Source: Candidatus Caenarcanales bacterium
GTDB taxonomy: Bacteria; Cyanobacteriota; Vampirovibrionia; LMEP-6097
Reading direction: 5' to 3'
Assembly (NCBI GenBank): GCA_021299565.1
Contig: JAJTHA010000038.1
Location: 1-17,016 of the forward strand
DNA: 17,016 bases
Positions 12,661 to 17,016 of the stretch are shown here, in pieces. The translations under genes were made by a program, and so were the position numbers. Positions within the stretch are counted from its first letter, which is position 1. Each line of letters opens with the position of its first letter. The notes beneath the pieces were generated by a model. It was not told the origin of the DNA and searched no databases. It saw only the letters and a program-made list of their open reading frames with translations.

Positions 12661-15510
12661 GTGCCTCAAGAAACACTTTTACTAATAGATGGTAGTAATT
12701 TAGCTTTTAGAATGTATTTTGCGCTAGAGATGACCAATTTGAGAGATTCTCAAGGTAATCCAACCTGGGCTGTCTATGGGGTCATCAAATCACTTTTTGA
12801 TGCAATCGAATTCTCCAAACCAACAATGGTAGCCGCCGCTTTTGATTTGCCAGAGCCCACATACAGGCACGTAATGTTCGAGGACTACAAAGCAAATAGA
12901 CCTGATGAAATGCCCGATGAATTGCAACCGCAATGGGAGTTGATCAAAGAATCTTTTAGAAGATTCAATATCCCTGTTCTTGAAGAGCCTGGTTATGAAG
13001 CAGATGACATGATAGGCATCATGGCAAAAAAAGCTTATGACGCTGGTCATAAAGTTGTTATCCTCTCTGGTGATAAAGATTTGTTTCAATTAGTAAATGA
13101 CCGAATCGTCATGGCAGTGCCTCAAAGAGGCGGTGGCTTAGAGATATTTAGCCCCGAACAAGTATTTGAAAAAATGGGCGTCAAAGCTTCTCAAGTACCA
13201 GATTACAAAGGAATCGCCGGTGATAGCTCCGATAATATTCCAGGAGTAAAAGGTCTAGGTCCCAAAGCCGCAACAAAACTACTCTCTGAATACGAGACCC
13301 TGGAAGAGATCTACCAAAACATCAACAAAATTGAACCAGCTAAAATTAAAGAAAAATTAGTTGAGCAAGAAGCTCAAGCGCGAATGTGCAAGTTGCTAGC
13401 AACAATTATTATCGATGATAGTGGAGTCAAGAGCTGTGACACCAATCTAGAGCACTGCAAAATGGAGTTGCCAAATACAGAATCTCTAATTGAGTTTCTG
13501 AAACAAAGAGAATTTAATTCAATACTCAAAAGATTACCTATAGTCTTGAAACCTTTTAATAATGGGAATTTGGTCAAAGTTGATGTTGGAGAATTGCCAA
13601 TAATTGAAAAAGTTGTTTATGAACAGCAAGCACCAAAACAAATACAAAAAGTTGCAGAAAAATGGGAGAAAATAGAAACCCCATTAGAGAAATATCAAGT
13701 AAATCCTTTTGTGATTCTTGATGAAATGACAATAAACATTTTGATTAATAACTTAAAACAAGTTGATTGCTATGCAATTGATTTAGAGACAAATGGACTT
13801 AATACTCTCAACTGTTCTATAGTAGGCATCGCCATTGCATTTAAACAAAAAGATGAAATCAAAAGCTTTTATATACCGTGCTCTAGTCTTATGACTAAAC
13901 ATCTTGGATTAGATAATGTTTTAGCCAAATTAAAAGAAGTATTGGAAGATTCGAACAAAAAACAAATTATACAAAATGCAAAATTTGAACAAAAGATTTT
14001 GCTCAGATATGGGATCAAAATGCACAATAATTTCTTTGATACTATGCTCGCAAGCTACGTCAAAAACTCAAGCGCCAAGCATGGTCTCAAAGCACAAGTG
14101 AAAAGAGTTTTTCATAAAAGAATGACAGAACTTGAAGAGATCCTAGGAACAGGTCGCAATCAAAAACCTATAGAAACGGTTGATATCAATTCACTAGCCA
14201 ACTATGCAGGAGCAGACGCAAAAGCTACTTTTGAATTATACGAATTCTACGAATTAAATCTTGATGAAAGAGAAAAAGAGCTTCTCAGAGATATAGAATT
14301 CCCATTGGTAGAGGTTTTGAGAGACATCGAAGGACTGGGAGTTGCACTAGATAAAGATTTCTTGCAAGAGCTTTCAGTTGAAGTTGGCGGCAAAGTGAAA
14401 GAAGCAGAACATGAAGCCTGCACAATATCCGGCACCGAGTTTAATTTGGCTTCTCCAAAACAGTTAAGCAGTATTTTGTTTGATACTATGAAATTTCCGA
14501 TAGTAGGCAAGAAAAACAAAAGCGGCGCTTATTCAACAGACGCAGATACTCTTGAAACACTGATGATAGAAGAGCTTGAAGATAGACAAAAAAACTTTTT
14601 GAATGCAATTATGGAGCATAGAACTCTATCCAAACTTTGTTCTACTTATATAGATTCATTACCTTCACTAGTCGCAAAAGAAGACAATCGTCTGCACTCA
14701 GATTTTAATCAAGTAGTAACTGCAACGGGCAGATTGAGTTCATCCAATCCTAATTTACAAAATATCCCAATCAAATCTAGATATGGCAAACAAGTGCGCA
14801 AAGCATTTACTACTCAAAGCAATGAATTCAAAATCATAAGTGCCGACTACTCTCAAATTGAGCTTAGAGTTTTGGCGCACCTGGCTGATGAACCCTTTTT
14901 AATAGATGCATTTCAACAAAATCAAGACATACATAAGCGAACAGCGATGGAAATTTTTGAATGCTCAGAAAATGAAGTTGATGAAGACAAAAGACGAATT
15001 GGCAAAACTTTGAACTTCGCGTTAATTTACATGCAAGGTCCTTTCGCGACAGCAAAGCAACTTGGGATCAGCCAGAAAGAAGCCAAGCAGTTTATCGATA
15101 GATATTTTACTGTGTTCACTCGTATTAAACCGTATATGGACAAGATCTTGTATAAAGCTCACCAAGATGAGTTTGTCGAGACTATGTTTGGACGAAGAAG
15201 ATATTTTGAAAACATCAATAGCCCAAATAAAATGCTTGCGAAAGAAGAAGAAAGACAGGCGTTTAATGCTGTCATTCAAGGTAGTGCTGCTGATATCATG
15301 AAAATCGCCATGATTAATGTGCACAAAGCACTTGAGAGCATGCATAGTAAATTGATTCTGCAAGTGCACGATGAACTGGTTATAGAGGCTCATCAAGATG
15401 AACTTGAATTGGTGAAGAATATATTATTGGACAAAATGTCGCATGCCACCAGCCTAAAAGTGCCTTTATTGGTGGATATTGGCGTTGGCGATAATTGGCT
15501 AGAGCTGTGA
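12661..15510 (+). CDS. polA: DNA polymerase I with 5' nuclease, 3'-5' exonuclease and polymerase domains
   Basis: PolA fills gaps and removes RNA primers during repair and lagging-strand synthesis. The 949-residue product is full length. The 5' nuclease (1-290) has LLIDGSN (Asp10), EADDMIG, SGDKDLFQLV and GDSSDNIPGVKGLGPKAA. The 3'-5' exonuclease domain (about 345-540) keeps Asp374 and Glu376 (IDLETNGL) and Tyr515/Asp519, but the usual exo-II Asp is Glu443 (NAKFEQKIL). The polymerase domain has DYSQIELR (Asp729), Arg778/Lys782/Phe786/Tyr790 of the O-helix, and QVHDELV (His903, Asp904). After Tyr790 the common YGMS reads YMQG. The 5' start is GTG with a -10 box seven bases before it. The stop is followed immediately by a strong terminator, so it is a single-gene unit. 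Confidence 0.96.
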   Translation: MPQETLLLIDGSNLAFRMYFALEMTNLRDSQGNPTWAVYGVIKSLFDAIEFSKPTMVAAAFDLPEPTYRHVMFEDYKANRPDEMPDELQPQWELIKESFRRFNIPVLEEPGYEADDMIGIMAKKAYDAGHKVVILSGDKDLFQLVNDRIVMAVPQRGGGLEIFSPEQVFEKMGVKASQVPDYKGIAGDSSDNIPGVKGLGPKAATKLLSEYETLEEIYQNINKIEPAKIKEKLVEQEAQARMCKLLATIIIDDSGVKSCDTNLEHCKMELPNTESLIEFLKQREFNSILKRLPIVLKPFNNGNLVKVDVGELPIIEKVVYEQQAPKQIQKVAEKWEKIETPLEKYQVNPFVILDEMTINILINNLKQVDCYAIDLETNGLNTLNCSIVGIAIAFKQKDEIKSFYIPCSSLMTKHLGLDNVLAKLKEVLEDSNKKQIIQNAKFEQKILLRYGIKMHNNFFDTMLASYVKNSSAKHGLKAQVKRVFHKRMTELEEILGTGRNQKPIETVDINSLANYAGADAKATFELYEFYELNLDEREKELLRDIEFPLVEVLRDIEGLGVALDKDFLQELSVEVGGKVKEAEHEACTISGTEFNLASPKQLSSILFDTMKFPIVGKKNKSGAYSTDADTLETLMIEELEDRQKNFLNAIMEHRTLSKLCSTYIDSLPSLVAKEDNRLHSDFNQVVTATGRLSSSNPNLQNIPIKSRYGKQVRKAFTTQSNEFKIISADYSQIELRVLAHLADEPFLIDAFQQNQDIHKRTAMEIFECSENEVDEDKRRIGKTLNFALIYMQGPFATAKQLGISQKEAKQFIDRYFTVFTRIKPYMDKILYKAHQDEFVETMFGRRRYFENINSPNKMLAKEEERQAFNAVIQGSAADIMKIAMINVHKALESMHSKLILQVHDELVIEAHQDELELVKNILLDKMSHATSLKVPLLVDIGVGDNWLEL

Positions 15511-15551
15511 TTTTGCAATTTCAGGGCATGACCTGAAATTGCAAAATTTTT
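15511..15551 (+). terminator. Strong intrinsic terminator of polA
   Basis: A perfect 15-bp stem (TTTTGCAATTTCAGG, 15511-15525, with CCTGAAATTGCAAAA, 15532-15546) encloses the 6-nt loop GCATGA and is followed by TTTTT (15547-15551). The stem begins one base after the polA TGA. The stem is symmetric and A/T-rich at its base, so it could also work on the minus strand. Confidence 0.85.
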
Positions 15552-15563
15552 GCGATTTCGGGG

Positions 15564-15569
15564 TATAAT
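15564..15569 (+). promoter_or_regulatory. -10 box of the ATPase gene, giving a probable leaderless mRNA
   Basis: A perfect TATAAT stands six bases before ATG 15576. A weak -35 candidate TTGCAA at 15539-15544 lies 19 bp upstream inside the right arm of the polA terminator. The expected transcription start is at or within a base of the ATG. Confidence 0.55.
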
Positions 15570-15575
15570 CTAAAT

Positions 15576-16775
15576 ATGCAAGTCAAAAGAGAGGTGCTGT
15601 CATATCTTTTAGAAGAGCTAGGAAATCAAAGAATTTTATTTTTATTTGGCGCAAGGCAAGTTGGCAAAACTTCTTTAATGCAAGAATTAGCTAATTTTTC
15701 AAAGAAAAAAAATAAAACAATAAAATATTACAATTTGGAACTACCAAATGACAGTAGATACTTTGCGCAAGATACTGCTGACTTATACGAATCACTGACA
15801 AAAAATGTTGATTATATTTTTATTGATGAATTTCATTATCTGAAAAACGCGACTAAACTGTTTAAAGCAATTTATGATGATACGAAACTCAATATCAAAA
15901 TTATCGCTTCTGGATCATCTGCAATTGAAATGCATAAACATTTAAAAGAAAGTTTGGCTGGAAGAAAAAAAAATTACATTATTCGTCCTTTAAGCTTCTT
16001 GGAATCAAAGCAAGCCAATACTAGTTTCGAAGATTACTTGTGTTATGGTGGCTATCCAGGGTTAATACACGAAGACACAAACAAGCAAAAAATATTTTAT
16101 TTGAACGAATTAGTTAAAAGCCTCTTGATGAAAGACATTAAAGCGTTAATTAACGAAGAAAGCATAGGTGCTTTCAACAATATGATTTACTCTATTGCTT
16201 TTAATCAAGGGCAGGTAATCTCAGCAAATAACCTTGCCAAAGATTATCGCCTAAGTCAAGAAACGGTTGAAAGATATTTGGAAATACTCACTCAAACATA
16301 TATCATTCATAAAATACCTAGCTATTCAAAAAACTTAAGTAATGAATTAAAGAAGTCCAAGAAATATTACTTTTACGATATCGGCATGAGAAATTCAATA
16401 ATAAATGACTTTGAGCAAATATCAACTCGAAAAGATAAAGGGTATATTTATGAACAATATGTCTGTAATTTTTTGATCAAAAATTCTACTCCAAATTGTG
16501 AGTTAAGATTTTGGCGAACAAGAAATGACGATGAAATCGATTTTGTTCTGCTGAAAAACAATAAGCCATATATTTTTGAAGTTAAATCAAAACTTAAAAA
16601 CACTAATATTCCAGATGCAATGAAAATTTTTATTCGCAATTATAGAGATTTGCAAGGTGCCTATATTATCAATGAAACTATTTCAGCGACTATCGAATTT
16701 GAAGGCGTTAGCATAGAATTCATTAAATTAATTGATCTTGAACAATCTTCGATACTAGAAATATTCGAAATTTAA
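15576..16775 (+). CDS. AAA-family ATPase with C-terminal DUF4143 (PD-(D/E)XK-like) domain
   Basis: The 399-residue product belongs to the widespread AAA_14/DUF4143 group. The N-terminal ATPase has Walker A GARQVGKTS (25-33), Walker B YIFIDEFHYL (Asp84, Glu85) and IIASGSSAIEM as the sensor strand, then AGRKKNYIIRPLSFLE and LCYGGYPG, both typical of this group. A winged-helix-like part lies at about 205-245 (ISANNLAKDYRLSQETVERYLEIL). The C-terminal DUF4143 domain shows a nuclease-like core: Asp322 (EIDFVLL) then Glu335-Val-Lys337 (IFEVKSK). The biological role of the family is unsettled; these genes are often scattered and horizontally spread. This copy is a single gene behind the polA terminator, with an apparent promoter directly abutting the ATG. 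The neighbouring genes give no partner. Confidence 0.92.
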   Translation: MQVKREVLSYLLEELGNQRILFLFGARQVGKTSLMQELANFSKKKNKTIKYYNLELPNDSRYFAQDTADLYESLTKNVDYIFIDEFHYLKNATKLFKAIYDDTKLNIKIIASGSSAIEMHKHLKESLAGRKKNYIIRPLSFLESKQANTSFEDYLCYGGYPGLIHEDTNKQKIFYLNELVKSLLMKDIKALINEESIGAFNNMIYSIAFNQGQVISANNLAKDYRLSQETVERYLEILTQTYIIHKIPSYSKNLSNELKKSKKYYFYDIGMRNSIINDFEQISTRKDKGYIYEQYVCNFLIKNSTPNCELRFWRTRNDDEIDFVLLKNNKPYIFEVKSKLKNTNIPDAMKIFIRNYRDLQGAYIINETISATIEFEGVSIEFIKLIDLEQSSILEIFEI

Positions 16776-16851
16776 CCCCTGTTTTTATTATCTTAACCAT
16801 GGCTTAATTAGCCGTTTGTATACTGTATCTGGGACTTTAAGGGAAGGATAA

Positions 16852-17016
16852 ATGTCTAGTACTGTAGGTAAGAAGCAAAATAAAGATAGTTATTTAAAAG
16901 AGCAAAGGCTACTAAAAGAAAAGGCGCAAAAAAATCAAAGTACACCTCATATTGCTGAGCCTAATTCAACTCAATCAAAAAATGAAACTGCTGATAGCAG
17001 TTCTGCTCAAACTAAC
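16852..17016 (+). CDS. Partial hydrophilic protein, N-terminal 55 residues, function unknown
   Basis: The frame starts at ATG 16852, preceded by a strong Shine-Dalgarno (GGGAAGGA about 3-10 bases upstream), and runs off the right edge. The visible part begins MSSTVGKKQNKDSYLKEQRL. It is rich in Lys and Gln to about residue 28 and in Ser, Thr and Asn after that, so it looks like a disordered N-terminal extension. There is no signal peptide or membrane segment. A possible -10 box TATACT lies at 16819-16824. The 76-bp gap after the ATPase gene has no clear terminator. The family cannot be told from this fragment. Confidence 0.7.
   Translation, partial: MSSTVGKKQNKDSYLKEQRLLKEKAQKNQSTPHIAEPNSTQSKNETADSSSAQTN

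Noticed and set aside
15022..15396. Minus-strand frame (124 codons) inside polA
   Set aside because: Antisense shadow of the conserved polymerase domain, with no promoter or start site.

Overview
The window is an AT-rich, gene-dense stretch of a bacterial chromosome. It encodes a BamA/Omp85 outer-membrane assembly protein with a signal peptide and three POTRA-like domains, so the host is diderm. Other genes fit a bacterium outside the well-studied groups: a cyanobacteria-like three-POTRA Omp85, a RodZ-like HTH/membrane/DUF4115 protein, the two-subunit-type glycyl-tRNA synthetase beta chain, PyrK (NAD-linked dihydroorotate dehydrogenase type) and nuoB-nuoC. A non-photosynthetic relative of Cyanobacteria, or another uncultured diderm lineage, is plausible, but this placement is a guess. 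No rRNA, tRNA, CRISPR array, insertion sequence or phage gene was seen.

Left block, minus strand (1-4665): glyS, rbfA, truB, a rodZ-like gene and a small membrane-protein gene run as one tight operon (4-bp overlap, then gaps of 10, 16 and 2 bp). It covers tRNA charging, 30S maturation, tRNA pseudouridylation and probably cell-shape or envelope functions. A strong sigma-70-type promoter for it lies inside the divergent gene yidD. The glyS and yidD start codons share the palindrome CATG.

Plus-strand block (4664-9664): yidD, a nitrilase-family amidohydrolase, pyrK, grpE and truA overlap or nearly touch. bamA follows with its own promoter directly against its GTG start.

Middle accessory region (9665-12660): three small plus-strand genes of unknown role (a winged-helix protein, a 92-aa protein and a glycine-zipper protein) face a minus-strand nuoB-nuoC pair that has no nuoA or nuoD beside it. 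All three intergenic gaps of 200-260 bp here contain palindromic repeat elements. Elements A (9704-9811) and B (12500-12618) share outer flanks in the same orientation but have their cores inverted relative to each other. Element C (11173-11274) has the same double-hairpin design with a different sequence.

Right block (12661-17016): a full-length polA, a strong intrinsic terminator, an AAA ATPase/DUF4143 gene, and the start of an unrecognised hydrophilic protein. No gene-free stretch exceeds 300 bp.

The most notable signals are (1) the REP/BIME-like doublets with swapped halves and within-half covariation, (2) consensus -10 boxes placed 6-7 nt before the start codons of bamA, nuoB, polA and the ATPase gene, implying leaderless mRNAs, and (3) the divergent glyS/yidD start overlap with a promoter buried in coding sequence. 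No clearly new defence or enzymatic system was found.
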